64,000 nucleotides of DNA from Aphrocallistes beatrix. Its lineage: Eukaryota; Porifera; Hexactinellida; Sceptrulophora; Aphrocallistidae. The DNA is taken from assembly GCA_963281255.1 (NCBI GenBank), contig OY725503.1:868001-932000 (forward strand), written 5' to 3'. A model generated the notes under the pieces. That model was not told the origin of the DNA. It saw only the letters and a list, made by a program, of their open reading frames with translations, and did not search any database. Of the stretch, positions 54,201-64,000 are shown piece after piece (position 1 is the stretch's first letter; each line of letters opens with the position of its first letter). A program made the translations under genes and the position numbers.

Positions 54201-57200
54201 GTGGACCCCCTGATATCTTCTGTGGACCACTAAGCTAAGTTGACTAATTCACGAATTAATGAATTATTCGAATAATTCGAATAATTCATAATTCATCAGG
54301 CCAGAGAAGAATTATTCAAAACTTTTAAAAAAAAGTTTTTTACAAGAAAATATCATTAATTATATGAATGAATTTTTCGAACAATTCATAATTCCTGAAT
54401 TATGAACTATTCGAATAATTCATATTTCAGGAATTATGAATTATTCGAATTTTTCAATAATTCACGAATTAGTAAACCTAGCTTATGATTGACTAATTCA
54501 TGCTTGAATTATGAATTATTCGAATAATTCATAATTCTTTGCCATTTTTTAATGAATTAGTCAACTTAGCCACTAAGGTGTCCATGGACCCCAGGTTGGG
54601 AACCACTGATCTAGTTTAATGTCTTTAAGCTAATGGAATCGAATCTCATAGCTTAGAGAACTCTGTCATGATGGTATGGTGTCTGCTTGTGGGTAGAGTA
54701 TATACTTAGAACCGCACTGACCATTAAACGCTTGCTTCGCTCGAGAGATGATCTCCTCAGGCTGGTAGCTGCCCAGGTCTCCTCTCGCATGCTTTGTTTT
54801 GCAGTACGTGCAGTTGTTCAAGCAGCTAGAAGATACAGCTAACTCAAGCCAGTACATCCCAGATCTGGAAATTGGTTTCAGGAATGACCATTGTGTAAAT
54901 TTAGCCTTATAAAAGTCGTTTTTACTAAAACACACATCGTCGTTTTTCAGGTTCCATAATAACAGGTTCCAAGCGGGCATCGGTTGAAGCATTGCTATTA
55001 CTGCAATCACATCCTTACCATCAACTCTCGAGCTGTGAATAATACTTCTCATTAAAGGAATTAAAAGGGTGCGAGAAACATAATAAGCAGGGGTGCCTTG
55101 AATTTATACAGTCGACTCGGCTTAATTAATAATTATTAAACCCAAAAGTTGCCCCAGAAATTCGTTGCGTCATTTCCGGTTTAAGCTATTTTTAACAGGG
55201 AAGCCATACAAGTTTGGGTAGTTGCTATAAATAGAAAAATCCCAGGGGCAATTAATTAATTGGGACAAGTCTCCTGAAATGGAATATTTCGTTTACATAG
55301 AAGCTAATATTAAATTATATCGCTTAATTGAGAAAGATATCTAGTCTCGATGTGTCCCGATTAAGCGAACTCAATTGTCTGTGCGTATAGTAAGTTTGTC
55401 AGTGTTATACACGGTTAAAAGCACTAAGAAAGTGTATTAATATTGTCGGTTTTTGCAAAAAATGCATTGCTGTTAGAATATTTGTGGTTTGTGGGTAATT
55501 ACAGTTAGTAAATGATTTGTGGTCAGCACACTTTTGTGGTTATATATTTCATGCTTATTCAATCAAATATTCTATTAAACTAAGAAACCAATGGAATTTC
55601 AGATGATTTGGTATGGAATGTTAAACAAAGCACAAATTTCAGATACGCACATTCCCATTCAACAAGTAGGTAACTATGCTAATACCCTGTGTTTATGGCT
55701 ATTATCTCGATGTAAGGGTTCTTGCGGATTTTTGGAAGATCAAGTTTCGCTCCACCAGTTTTCTTCCCGTCTACTTTCTTCGTTTGAAACAGACGGACGG
55801 AATTACCTATAATCAATTAAGGAGACGTAAGATTATATGTAAAACTTCAATGTACTAATAAGAATAGTGTTATACCTTTCAGCGTCTCTTCTACTACTTC
55901 TACAACTCGATCGATTTGTTGGACCTAAATGGGTGTACTTCAACTGAAAGTTGTGGCGTTTACGATAGTATTTCACGAGATGATGGAAATACCGTCATTA
56001 GCCATTTATCTTAAATACAATTTACCATTAAAAAGTGTGAAATATGACTATCATTCAAAATCGGGTGATTATATACATAAATTCGTCAGAATAAAAGTGA
56101 GTCCAGCTTTCCTTCCTTATACCGTTTCGTAAATAAATATCCATTGATAGGATATACAAGTCAATTTTGACTTCGGGACAATAAAATTTAAACTCAGAAG
56201 AACGTCGGAGTGAAATGATCATGACAAATCACTAAGAAACCATTTTAACCAGGATTATCCAGGAATCCCGTCGAATAATGCGCAAATTGCAAGCAATATA
56301 TTCTTAAAAAGAAATCCTGTATCAGTTAAGACAGGCTTTCCATCGAGTAGTTACTCGTAGGAGGAGGCTGATAAGTTAGTTGGAAATTGCGTAATATAAT
56401 TTCTGCACATCTGCACACACAGTATACTATAATGGCAAAACTAAGTGTGAAGATTAATGAAAAACAAACACAAGTAAACTATGGATATGTCGGGAGTTTG
56501 AGATTTCAATTGAAAAATTTTTAAATTGTAAACATTAATCCAAACAAAATGATTAGTAATTTTGAATAATGAATCTGTAGCGGAAATATTTTGTCAAATC
56601 TATAGTACCAAATACGATTCCTGAATGAGAGTACAGAGGGGTAGTCAACATAGGCGCAAAGTTTTGGAAAATAGAACAAAACCTGGGGGGCTAAGAGCGA
56701 GCGACGGTAAGGGGGGGTCTGGGGGACTTGTCCACCAGGAAATTTTTTAAATCTTAGATGCTCAAATATCGATATACAGCTATTGTTGTTACCTAGGGAA
56801 AAGAAATACTCAGACTATAGTGGAAGAAAAATGTAATTGGGATATATATTTAGACTCAATTAACATAATTTGGGGGTTTAGTTGTAACCTATAAGTTTCT
56901 GTGGAGTCCTGCCATACCACAGCTTCCTCCACTGCCCCATTGCCCAGCACCACGGTCCCCCACAGGCTCTAAATCTCGGGGGGGGCGCCCCCCCGCCCCC
57001 AGGTATCCACACTTGGCGCCTATGTCAACTGAATTTCAGAGTGCGGTACAAAATTGCTCACTTGAGCCCTGATAAAAGCGGGACGCAGCGTTGAATTTCG
57101 CGGGACATGGCGGGACGCAATAAAAAACTATTATACATAAATCAAAAAAAGCGAGACACTCGTGAAAATTAGCTCAATAGAAGAGTGAAAAAAACGGGAC

Positions 57201-58786
57201 AGTTGGCAAGTATGTGAGGTGTTGGCCGCATGCGCCACATCCCCGCCACGCCTCTCTCTGGACAAACTCATACATATCTCTGTCCTTACCCCGACAACGG
57301 ATATTCCCTCAATGTCTGAGTTAGCTCTGTCTGCCTGGGGCACACAGCCTGCTACCACGACATACTTATCTCGACTCTTGGCGTCTCTCACGAAGTTCTT
57401 GAAGCCATCTTCTGAGGGAGTTTTCACGGTACAGCTGTTTAGCAGCCAGAGATCAGCTCTCTCTTTATCCTCTGCAGACGAAAAGAATAATTATTTTCAG
57501 TTGACAGACAGATATAGTTAGTAGAACTCGGTTTAATAATAAACGAAGACTGATTGAAACGTGATTGAAACTTGAATGAATAGCTAAGAATAACTAAACA
57601 GAGAAAAGTAGTCTCAATTCTCACTTTCATCTTCCTGTATAATCACTGAGCAGATTTGTAAGACATGTAATAATCCATGGTTAATTCTAACCTTGATGAA
57701 ACGTATAAATTTGGGTATATATGTATATTAATTATGTTATAACATCGCTCTTCAATAGTGGATTATTGGTATATACAATCGTACTCCATAATATTTTAAT
57801 ACTGAAATGAAACCAATTCCTCATCAATGATTGAGGCGTTTAGTTACAGTGAAAGTATCTCATGGGGTAGGAGCTGGAGGGGCAGGGGCCACTTTTCAGG
57901 CCGACCACAGGCGCCGAACCTGCTGGGGGGGCTCGATTCCCCCTGGACCCATAGATGATCCATAAACTCACTACAAAATTTTGGAAAATTCTCGTCATAC
58001 TTCAACTCACTTCTAAGTATTCTGGATTCATTATTACTACGCATATTCCAGGAAAGAAGAACAAGTCTGCTCAACGATGTTAGAACCTAAGTTGACTAAT
58101 TCATGAATTATCAATGAATTACTTAAAATTTGAAACTAAAATAATGAAAAAAATATTTGATATTTCGCTTAGGGACTGAGCAATGTTAGAGGTATATAAC
58201 ATGAGCAACCTTTTAACCACTTTTGGGCATAGAATCTGCACTAATGTTTGATATTTGAATTATTCATTAATTGAATTATTCATAATTCTTCATCATCTTT
58301 CAATGAATTAGTCAACTTAGGACTTAGAACATAGTCGGGCAGACTTGTTCTGTTTCTCCCAAATTTTCTTCTGGGGGGGGGGGGAAGATCCTCTTTTTCT
58401 TCTGTGTTCCTATTGTATCTTATGCACCCTTCTGATGCCCCCCCCCTCTCCGATAGCCTCCTACCCATGTATCGTACCCATGTAGGAGACTGCAGCATAC
58501 CTGTGATGTGATAGCCATAGGCCGCCAGCTGTCCAGCCATGTACTCCCCGTCACTGTGGTTGTGAGAACAGCCCCAAGTCTTCACGTAGATGGACCCCAC
58601 GCCTGGAATGTTCGATTGATGCAAATCACTCAGAGTCAAGATTGATTCTCTTTCTGTTTCCTGCTTGTTAGATTTCGCAGTTGGCTTAAGTTTAACATTC
58701 CTGCGTGATAGGTTGTATCTAGGCACGTCTAGATTCCCATCCCCTGCCGATATATCTTCAATATCCATTACGGCACTCGCAGCCAT
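48779..58786 (-). CDS. CDKAL1: CDKAL1, tRNA(Lys) t6A37 methylthiotransferase (12 exons resolved)
   Basis: Exons on the minus strand: 58786-58501, 57471-57290, 55924-55876, 55806-55686, 54825-54722, 53759-53593, 53237-53092, 52723-52663, 52538-52419, 51417-51355, 49588-49505, 48940-48779. All have AG/GT borders and matching phases, giving 515 codons without a stop. The ATG at 58786 has an in-frame TAG upstream. The UPF0004 domain has three cluster cysteines ([27 protein letters not shown]). The radical SAM domain has [16 protein letters not shown] (C-x3-C-x2-C) and then [43 protein letters not shown] and [17 protein letters not shown] domain begins at VGETQKVLV. The enzyme adds methylthio to t6A37 of tRNA-Lys(UUU) using two Fe-S clusters and SAM. 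Mammalian CDKAL1 ends in an ER tail anchor; the corresponding last exon was not found. Confidence 0.93.
49080..49226. mobile_element. pogo-type MITE in CDKAL1 intron (ACAGTAGAACCTGCATAATC)
   Basis: Inverted ends ACAGTAGAACCTGCATAATC and GGATTATGGAGGTTCTACTG, TA borders, 147 bp. The style is the same as the 8480-9909 element but a different subfamily. Confidence 0.8.
50358..50530. mobile_element. pogo-type MITE in CDKAL1 intron (CAGTCGACTCCGCTTAATAG)
   Basis: Inverted ends CAGTCGACTCCGCTTAATAG and TAAACAGAGTCGACTG inside a TA-rich site. Internal inverted GGTTAATAGGGTTCTCCGCT motifs are present. A longer relative lies at 58896-59190. Confidence 0.75.
52199..52392. mobile_element. pogo-type MITE in CDKAL1 intron (CAGTCGAAACCGGTTTTTTC)
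   Basis: Inverted ends CAGTCGAAACCGGTTTTTTC and AAAAACCGGTTTCGACTAGACTG, TA-bordered. The internal AGTAAGAAAAAACCGA motif repeats five times. It ends 26 bp from the exon at 52419-52538. Confidence 0.75.
52745..53030 (+). mobile_element. Diverged Helentron-like fragment
   Basis: TTGAATGAAGAAAAGTGAAA...AAAATTGGCATGTAATGTCT resembles the body of copies A-G but lacks the GC-rich 3' end. It lies in a CDKAL1 intron. Confidence 0.35.
53325..53470 (+). mobile_element. GGGAC-family MITE, truncated, in CDKAL1 intron
   Basis: It runs from TTGAGCCATGATAAGAG to AAACGGGACACTCGTGAAAA and lacks the right end. Confidence 0.6.
53846..54042 (+). mobile_element. GGGAC-family MITE in CDKAL1 intron
   Basis: A nearly full copy ending in ACGGGACGGTTGGCATGTAT; the left end has lost the ACATACATGCC terminus. 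Confidence 0.65.
54101..54608. mobile_element. hAT-type MITE in CDKAL1 intron
   Basis: TIRs CAGCGGTTTTCAACC and GGTTGGGAACCACTG. The flanking 8-mers CTCTAGTG and ATCTAGTT match at six of eight positions. The interior has GTGGACCCCC repeats and is interrupted by a second MITE at 54235-54569. Confidence 0.8.
54235..54569. mobile_element. Nested MITE with 8-bp TSD CCACTAAG
   Basis: Perfect inverted ends CTAAGTTGACTAATTCA and TGAATTAGTCAACTTAG. The flanks carry the perfect 8-bp duplication CCACTAAG (54227-54234, 54570-54577), lying within the host hAT sequence. The interior is made of GAATTATTCGAATAATTCAT palindromes. The 8-bp duplication suggests the hAT superfamily. A second copy of the family lies at 58087-58320. 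Confidence 0.9.
56650..57025. mobile_element. MITE with CATAGGCGC ends, reverse copy of 26222-26612
   Basis: The ends CATAGGCGCAAAGTTTTGG and CACTTGGCGCCTATG and the interior C/G tracts match the 26.2-kb copy in opposite orientation. It lies in the CDKAL1 intron between exons 2 and 3. Confidence 0.65.
57056..57216 (+). mobile_element. GGGAC-family MITE beside CDKAL1 exon 2
   Basis: It runs from CTTGAGCCCTGATAAAAGCG to GGGACAGTTGGCAAGTATG. Its right end is about 74 bp from the donor of exon 2 (57290). Confidence 0.65.
58087..58320. mobile_element. MITE, CTAAGTTGACTAATTCA family, second copy
   Basis: The TIRs are the same as in the nested copy at 54235-54569. The left flank TTAGAAC recurs just beyond the right end. 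It lies in CDKAL1 intron 1. Confidence 0.8.
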
Positions 58787-58895
58787 CAAAATCTAATAGA
58801 CTAGAAACAGAAGCTAGATTTGAAAATACAGTATAAGCATTACTAATCGTCATACACAGTCGATGATATACTCTGGAAATTCTAGCGTAGAGGCA

Positions 58896-59190
58896 TACAG
58901 TCGACTCCGCTTAATAGGGTCACATCGGTCAGAGGAAATTTTGCCCCCATTAAGCGGAGAACCCTATTAACCGAAAATATTTTGTATTAGCTTCTATGTG
59001 TGAGAGTTATTCCACTCCTGCCAAAAGTGGCCCAATTAATGCCACTTTTAGCTGGGGTCTTTTCTATTTATAGTCTGGACCCCAAATTTATATGGCTTCC
59101 CCGCCCAAATGGCTTAAACAGGAAATGACGCAACACATTCCTGGTATAGGCGGGGTTAAACAGTGACCCTATTAAGCGGAGTCGACTGCA
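58896..59190. mobile_element. pogo-type MITE upstream of CDKAL1
   Basis: Inverted ends ACAGTCGACTCCGCTTAATA and TTAAGCGGAGTCGACTG, as at 50358-50530. The interior has an extra segment at 59035-59150 (GGCTTAAACAGGAAATGACG) shared with 48285-48440 and 55130-55250, probably a further insertion. Confidence 0.75.
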
Positions 59191-59527
59191 TATATTCCTA
59201 AGGGGGGGTGATTTGGGGGTATGAAACTTTTCGGGATACAAAAAGTTTCTGTTTTCCAATTAATTGGTGTTTCATATGGGTTTTAAAATAAAACTGTTTA
59301 TAACGGCCACCCACATAGCTGTCAATATAATGTGTAGATTCAGGAAATATGCCTATAAATTAGATTTAGCAGCTTCATTAATGGGAAATTAACAAACCGG
59401 TTTAAAAGTAGACATTTATATTTCTCCCATAAAGTCTAGAGGTCTACTGCCAACATGACTTGAGTCGTTGACATTTTTTAAATTATTCTAACAGTTCATA
59501 TAATACAAATAACGCCCTTCAAAAGTT

Positions 59528-60229
59528 CTAAATATGAGAACTGCCCACAGCTAAGTGTGAGGTATCGCGATCCACAAAACATTTCACACTCATTATCTTC
59601 GCACTCGCATCCTTCCTCACTTTTACAAGGAATGTTGTCACGGATGTGTTTTGTATCATTTTTTCTTTCGCAGATAACACTTCTAACTTGAAATCATCCT
59701 TGAAAAGTTTCAGAACTGAAGCAATCACGCCTCCATGAGTTACAACTAAGATGTGGATTGGATTGGAAGTGTCTGTTTCCGGGGAAATTTCACACTTCGT
59801 AGCAACAAACACACACAAATCTTTCATGAATAACTTCACACGAAGAAACAAATCGGGCAATGTTTCCACACCAATCTTTGGTACAGAATGAGTTTCTCCA
59901 ACTTTCACTCCCTCCCATTTCCCGAAAGCTCTCTCCATCAGCCTTCCGTCCAGTTTGATATCATACTCGAACCTATTCAATGCGAGTCCATGCTTGGCTG
60001 TTTCCTGTGCTCTCCTCAGTGGACTGCACACCACAAGTCTGTATTTATCTCGACTGAGACGATTTGCTAATCGTTTAGCTTGAAAAATACCTTCTTCTGA
60101 TAATTTCGTATCAGTTTGTCCTTGAATAATGCTCAATTTGTTCTCTTTAGTCTCTCCATGTCTGATAAGAGTGAGTTTGAAGGTAACCGAGTCAGTTCTG
60201 CGTGAGAGACCGGGAAGAGAAGTCGCCAT
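59528..60229 (-). CDS. TIGAR: TIGAR-like histidine phosphatase
   Basis: Single-exon, 233 aa, histidine phosphatase (phosphoglycerate-mutase-like) superfamily. LIRHGETKEN carries the catalytic His24; IIQGQTDTKLSEEG and SPLRRAQET contain the phosphate-pocket Arg. DGRLMERAFGKWEG supplies the general-acid Glu, and HILVVTHGGV the second catalytic His at about 170. The IIQGQ-x-D-LSE-G pattern and length favour TIGAR (fructose-2,6-bisphosphatase type) over cofactor-dependent mutases. TIGAR lowers fructose-2,6-bisphosphate and steers glucose to the pentose phosphate path; exact substrate is inference. The start ATG 60229 is the first in frame. The gene is divergent from the plus-strand gene starting near 60.8 kb. 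Confidence 0.85.
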   Translation of the reverse strand: MATSLPGLSRRTDSVTFKLTLIRHGETKENKLSIIQGQTDTKLSEEGIFQAKRLANRLSRDKYRLVVCSPLRRAQETAKHGLALNRFEYDIKLDGRLMERAFGKWEGVKVGETHSVPKIGVETLPDLFLRVKLFMKDLCVFVATKCEISPETDTSNPIHILVVTHGGVIASVLKLFKDDFKLEVLSAKEKMIQNTSVTTFLVKVRKDASAKIMSVKCFVDRDTSHLAVGSSHI

Positions 60230-60818
60230 AACTCAGTGGAAGCAAGTCTGGCAGAAAACGTGAAGATTCTTCAACAGGAAAAGTGCATTATCAGCTAAAA
60301 TACAAGGTTTTGTCTAAGTACGAAATCTCATTTTATGGTAGAACAGGAATTTCAGGGTTAACAGATTTGTAAGTGGAATTGTAAGGTTTAGACAGAATAT
60401 ACGTCTCTACTTATTATCTAACAAATTATTTAAAAAAACTTGCATTGTTCCAAATATTTCTGGAAATAGTAAAGCCTAAAACTAAACATAAGATCTGGTA
60501 AAATGAAAACGGGACAAAGTCACGCTAGAAATTAGTCTAAAACGCAATTGAGGAAATGGATATAGGATTTTGAACTGTTTCAGAACAAAAAGAATTACAT
60601 AAAAAATAATTTTCTTGAATCTCAGTTTTAGTTCAAATGTATTCCAAGGCATAATATAAGCGATTACCAAGTTTGTTTATATTCTCGTAAGTTAGACTTT
60701 TCATAAAGTGGATGGTGAGTACAAGATTCGAAAAAGTCAATGAGCTCCTACACTTGCATCCATAGTACATGCAGCATAGTGCAATATGAAGCAATGACAG
60801 TGTTGATTATATAAACAG

Positions 60819-61087
60819 GAATTGACTGAATCTGTATTACCAACCTGGAGTAAACCCAAATTTGAATTTTTGAAATTGATCGCTAACTCTCAGAAAATAG
60901 GCGTTGCTATTACTCACAGACTACAATCTATTCACTCTAAAGTGTTCTTGAATTATTTTGGATTATATCGACTACGAATTTCTCAATCAAATACCAAACA
61001 GGATGATCGAAACCAGTTACAGAATCCCGATCTCAGATGGTTTTACGCCCGCCCCTTCTGTCATTGCTTTTCAAAGGAACGTTCTAG
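60819..61087 (+). other. Candidate internal exon, family unknown
   Basis: Acceptor ATATAAACAG precedes 89 open codons (ELTESVLPTWSKPKFEFLKL..., ...LRWFYARPFCHCFSKERSR), followed by a donor AG|GTAAAT. It is protein-like and uninterrupted. Its 3' phase (2) does not fit the next dystrophin-like exon at 62089 (which needs phase 1), so an exon is missing between them or the two belong to different genes. Confidence 0.45.
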
Positions 61088-62088
61088 GTAAATATTTTTT
61101 TTAAATATTACAAACTCACATACTCGATCGAAAATTCACATTCAAATGCCTCGACAGTAATTATAATGCAACAGCGTCGTATTCTCGAGTGAAACACTTA
61201 CATTATTCGCAGTTATGTTGTACATACAAATCTGCCAACTGCTTCAGTATTTTATCAATTTATTTTCGCGATTGCTCCTAAGTATTCCACTCTCATTATG
61301 GCTCCCAACATAAGTGCAATACACAGTATGTACATTATAGCAACAAGTCATCCCAATACTCCTATTGCATTCCCGTTTGTCACGTAACCTACGTATTGCT
61401 AACAACTCAGTCACGAGGTGACGCAACTAAGCAAAATGGATGTGTGAGAAATAAAATATTTGGACTACGTAATGTCTATACTGAAATTTATTTCACTTTG
61501 AAGTGTTGTGAGAAATCTATTATAGAAAGATAGTCAGCTCGCGTTGTGCAATTTGTGTGAATGTCTCAGTCGCTGACTGATATGACTGAGTTTAGATGAT
61601 GGACGGAAATCATAATAAAATCCAAACAGATACACCTCACTACGTAGATCCTACATTGATAACACAGAGTTATAATATTATTGAGTTCTCTTGTAATGGA
61701 TAGCTGACTTGTGCTTAGTTGTGATATTAAAATTGATTCAATACAATATTTCGGACCTTGATCCTAGAATTTAAGATGAATTATTAAATATTTTAGTTGA
61801 ATATTTGAAACATTGCGGATGCATTTAATTTGCTTAATCCAATGAATAATAAAAATTTGACAAAAATGAGGCTGTTTTAAGATGTTAGAAACAATGTGGT
61901 AATGTTGCACACTTATTTATTGATCGAAATAGATTGCTATCATTGCGCTCCGAGGTTTCTGTGCCAACGAGACAAGCATCCTATTAATTACAATTCCACA
62001 ACTTAACACTACCTAGAATAGTATTGGAATGTACGGCTAGATAAAAGAACATTTTTCCCAGTTTGTTTAAAACATAATATTATTCTAG
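61088..62088. other. Intron or spacer, nothing recognised
   Basis: AT-rich sequence without a repeat family or supported exon. Confidence 0.4.
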
Positions 62089-62163
62089 ATACACACAACG
62101 ACATACAGTTTCCAAGCTATCGAGCCGCGTTCAAACTGAATGAGCTGAGGGAGAGAACACTAT
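62089..62163 (+). CDS. Dystrophin/dystrobrevin-family exon (partial gene)
   Basis: A 75-bp exon bounded by TATTCTAG and GTAAGT. It encodes THNDIQFPSYRAAFKLNELRERTL, matching the start of the first EF-hand-like region shared by dystrophin, dystrobrevin and dystrotelin (pattern h-R/Q-F/L-S-x-YRTAxKLR). The phase links it exactly to the exon at 63492. These proteins join the cytoskeleton to the dystrophin-associated complex. Confidence 0.55.
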
Positions 62164-63491
62164 GTAAGTTCAGTAACACATTCAAATTCACATTTATTTT
62201 CCAATTTTTGTCATAATTCATTCAACTTAATTACTGTTAAACCTAATTTGAACAGCACACTCTACTCACAGATATACATTTGTATAATTAGCAGTCTGCA
62301 TGATCAAGTAGCACCCAGATAGTTCAGCTGGTGATACATTGAATTTCACTTTTGTCCGTCACTAACAAGATTCTATCAGCGTCTCGGTTCAGTTTGATAA
62401 GAGGAGTTTATTTAACCCGATTTATTACAACGAATCTCTCTAACGCGTTGGAATTTAGGGCTATAGAGCTGTATTCCATTCGATAGAAGCTGTTAAATAA
62501 TGTAAATTATTTGCAAACTTTGATTTATGATCAAAGAACACAAGTTCCTTTTGACCTGAAATTTGTTCGTCTGTCAACAGCAGGGATAGCTATGCGTCAG
62601 AATTATCTTGGATATGTTGCTTTTTTAGATTATCAACTAATACGAATCTAAAGATTGATAAGACTCAAATCTTTTGATTGTTAAATATTTCACAATTGCT
62701 TGAGATTTAAAAATTACGATTATTTCACTTGATTTGAATGCAATAATTGCTCAATGCATGCTCGGATGTTATAATATTAAATAGCTACTTTATCAAATCA
62801 TAATTGTTTCAACAAGATAGATATTGCTGGAGGTACTTCACCCAAAAAATGTATAACATATATTCTACATAAGATAATAATGAAGCAGTACGAATGCTAT
62901 ATTCTTACAAGTGATATACAATTTCTTGAAAGGGTAATTTACATTGAGGAGTGATTTGGAATGAAATCTTACGGGAACTTTTATCATATGGAACATACTG
63001 TCTTAGCACACCATATTTGGTAATAATAGAATTTAACATTACCTATGAATACTGGGTTTGCTTGATATCTTTACTTCTTATAAAATAATTACACCAGCTA
63101 AGTCTTCGTATCAGCTAAATGCATATAGATTGACAAATTCTTTAATTTTTATACAACTCACACATCTTCGTGCTAGCATATAAGGGTGTTCCATCCGAAT
63201 TATTAAAACGCAGCATCGGAATTTCGAATCACATGATCTGTTATACTATAGAAGAGTTGATGAGAGTTCACTGTACATTCCTTAATAAATATTTTCTATC
63301 AGATTGTAGCAAATTGTTATGTATTTCCATTAGACATATTTACATAACAAATGCCTCGACATACCTTTTCAAGTGCAGATTTGCAATCAACACGAATCCC
63401 ATTCAAGCATTAATTAGTTCTTCTATTTAGATAACATATAAGCTAAACATAACTCGTGGATATCGTCTATTATTACTGAATCCTGTTGTAG
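62164..63491. other. Intron between dystrophin-family exons
   Basis: Bounded by GTAAGT and TGTTGTAG. A spurious 86-codon open frame (63170-63430) lies inside it. No repeat family is recognised. Confidence 0.45.
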
Positions 63492-63765
63492 TGTGTCATC
63501 TTGATATACACGGATTCGCTGTCGTATGGCAGAGTTTCGAAGAAGAGATGGAACGACTATTTACCCTCAAACAGCTGATTCCTTCAGAGGCGTTACTGTT
63601 CAGTTCAAATTTTGCACATAAACAAGAAGCAGAACTCAGTTACAACAATCTCAATCTCTGTCTTAAAAAGATGTACAAGCATATACAAGAGCGATCTCTT
63701 CATGATATTAATACTGAGGAGGCTAGACAGTTCTTATTCGACTTTTTAATATACTGCTTCGATAG
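63492..63765 (+). CDS. Dystrophin/dystrobrevin-family exon, EF-hand region (partial gene)
   Basis: A 274-bp exon between TGTTGTAG and a donor AG|GTAAAT. It continues the preceding exon in phase and encodes CHLDIHGFAVVWQSFEEEME, a helix pair with LSYNNLNLCLKKMYKHIQER, and TEEARQFLFDFLIYCFDR at the end. The last piece corresponds to the family's NWLLNVYD-TGR turn before the second EF-hand domain. It is diverged, with an insertion relative to dystrobrevin, and closest assignment within the family (dystrotelin or dystrobrevin-like) is open. The gene continues past 64000 or into the remaining 230 bp. Confidence 0.55.
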
Positions 63766-63825
63766 GTAAATGCCTTAAATTTATTAGAAAGAAATATAAT
63801 AATCAGTTAACACTAGGGTACTAAC

Positions 63826-63960
63826 CAAGGTATTATACAGCCCTCCAGAGATAGGCTCCTACTCTCAAACCTCTAAATTTCCATACGCCTAAATCGATAA
63901 ATAACATTATAATATAGGGTAAATTGGGTATTATTCTGGATTTTCACGTTCCTAAACACT
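63826..63960. repeat. Second copy of the 34155-34440 interspersed repeat
   Basis: CAGCCCTCCAGAGATAGGCT and TACGCCTAAATCGATAAATA match the 34.2-kb copy in the same orientation and spacing, without its nested inverted repeat. Confidence 0.6.
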
Positions 63961-64000
63961 TCGAACTTAAAATCATACGCATAAAGGAGCGTCTCGCGCT

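Noticed and set aside
54825..55052. Upstream extension of the CDKAL1 exon 5 reading frame ([12 protein letters not shown]...)
   Set aside because: Intron sequence: the TTCTAG acceptor at 54826 joins in phase with exon 4 to give INTGCLNNC, which matches the family.
61244..61426. Minus-strand 60-codon frame with Arg-rich peptide
   Set aside because: Too short, no homologue, no splice or promoter context.
62290..62330. tRNA-like GTTCAGCTGG box
   Set aside because: No acceptor stem or anticodon arm could be folded around it.
63170..63430. 86-codon plus-strand frame
   Set aside because: Lies within the intron between two phase-linked dystrophin-family exons; no domain.

Overview
This is AT-rich nuclear DNA from a multicellular animal. 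It has split genes with GT-AG introns, animal-specific chromatin and signalling genes (GATAD2/p66, FAM8A1, MFSD8/CLN7, CDKAL1, TIGAR, a dystrophin-family gene), and a heavy load of eukaryotic DNA transposons. The sequence does not fix the phylum, and I infer only an invertebrate metazoan. Several genes are single-exon (PLB-like lipases, MFSD8, FAM8A1, GATAD2, TIGAR), while CDKAL1 has at least 12 exons.

Layout. 1-5.7 kb: a direct tandem duplication carrying two secreted GDSL/phospholipase B-like genes with their upstream regions. 5.7-14 kb: a repeat jungle of Helitron/Helentron-like copies, a pogo-type MITE swollen by about 50 tandem copies of its own terminal motif, a 2.6-kb satellite of short palindromes that repeatedly switches strand, and a mariner-type MITE holding a nested Helentron-like copy. 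14-16 kb (minus): a broken chimera of the C-terminal half of an ABCC transporter joined to the first part of XPF/ERCC4. 16-18.6 kb: Helentron-like DNA split by a 1.3-kb hAT foldback element with a perfect 8-bp target duplication. 18.6-25.5 kb (minus): an otherwise intact 526-codon MFSD8/CLN7 reading frame, split by a 5,326-bp Foldback/MULE-type transposon with a perfect 9-bp target duplication. That element has long inverted repeats built of 185-bp units and remnants of a transposase fused to an OTU protease domain.

26-44 kb is gene-poor: MITEs, palindromic minisatellites, FAM8A1 (plus, 29.8 kb) and a small MED9-like Mediator subunit (plus, 37.3 kb). 44.9-46.5 kb: GATAD2/p66 of the NuRD complex (plus). 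48.8-58.8 kb: CDKAL1 tRNA methylthiotransferase (minus). Twelve exons were resolved with exact splice sites and consistent phases, and the introns are full of nested MITEs. 59.5-60.2 kb: a TIGAR-like phosphatase (minus). 60.8-63.8 kb: exons on the plus strand, two of them dystrophin/dystrobrevin-like, running toward the window end.

The genes are unrelated housekeeping loci and do not form an operon or pathway. The most striking feature is the transposon inside MFSD8. Its ends supply a plausible splice donor, branch point and pyrimidine tract, and removing it as an intron would keep the transporter frame open.
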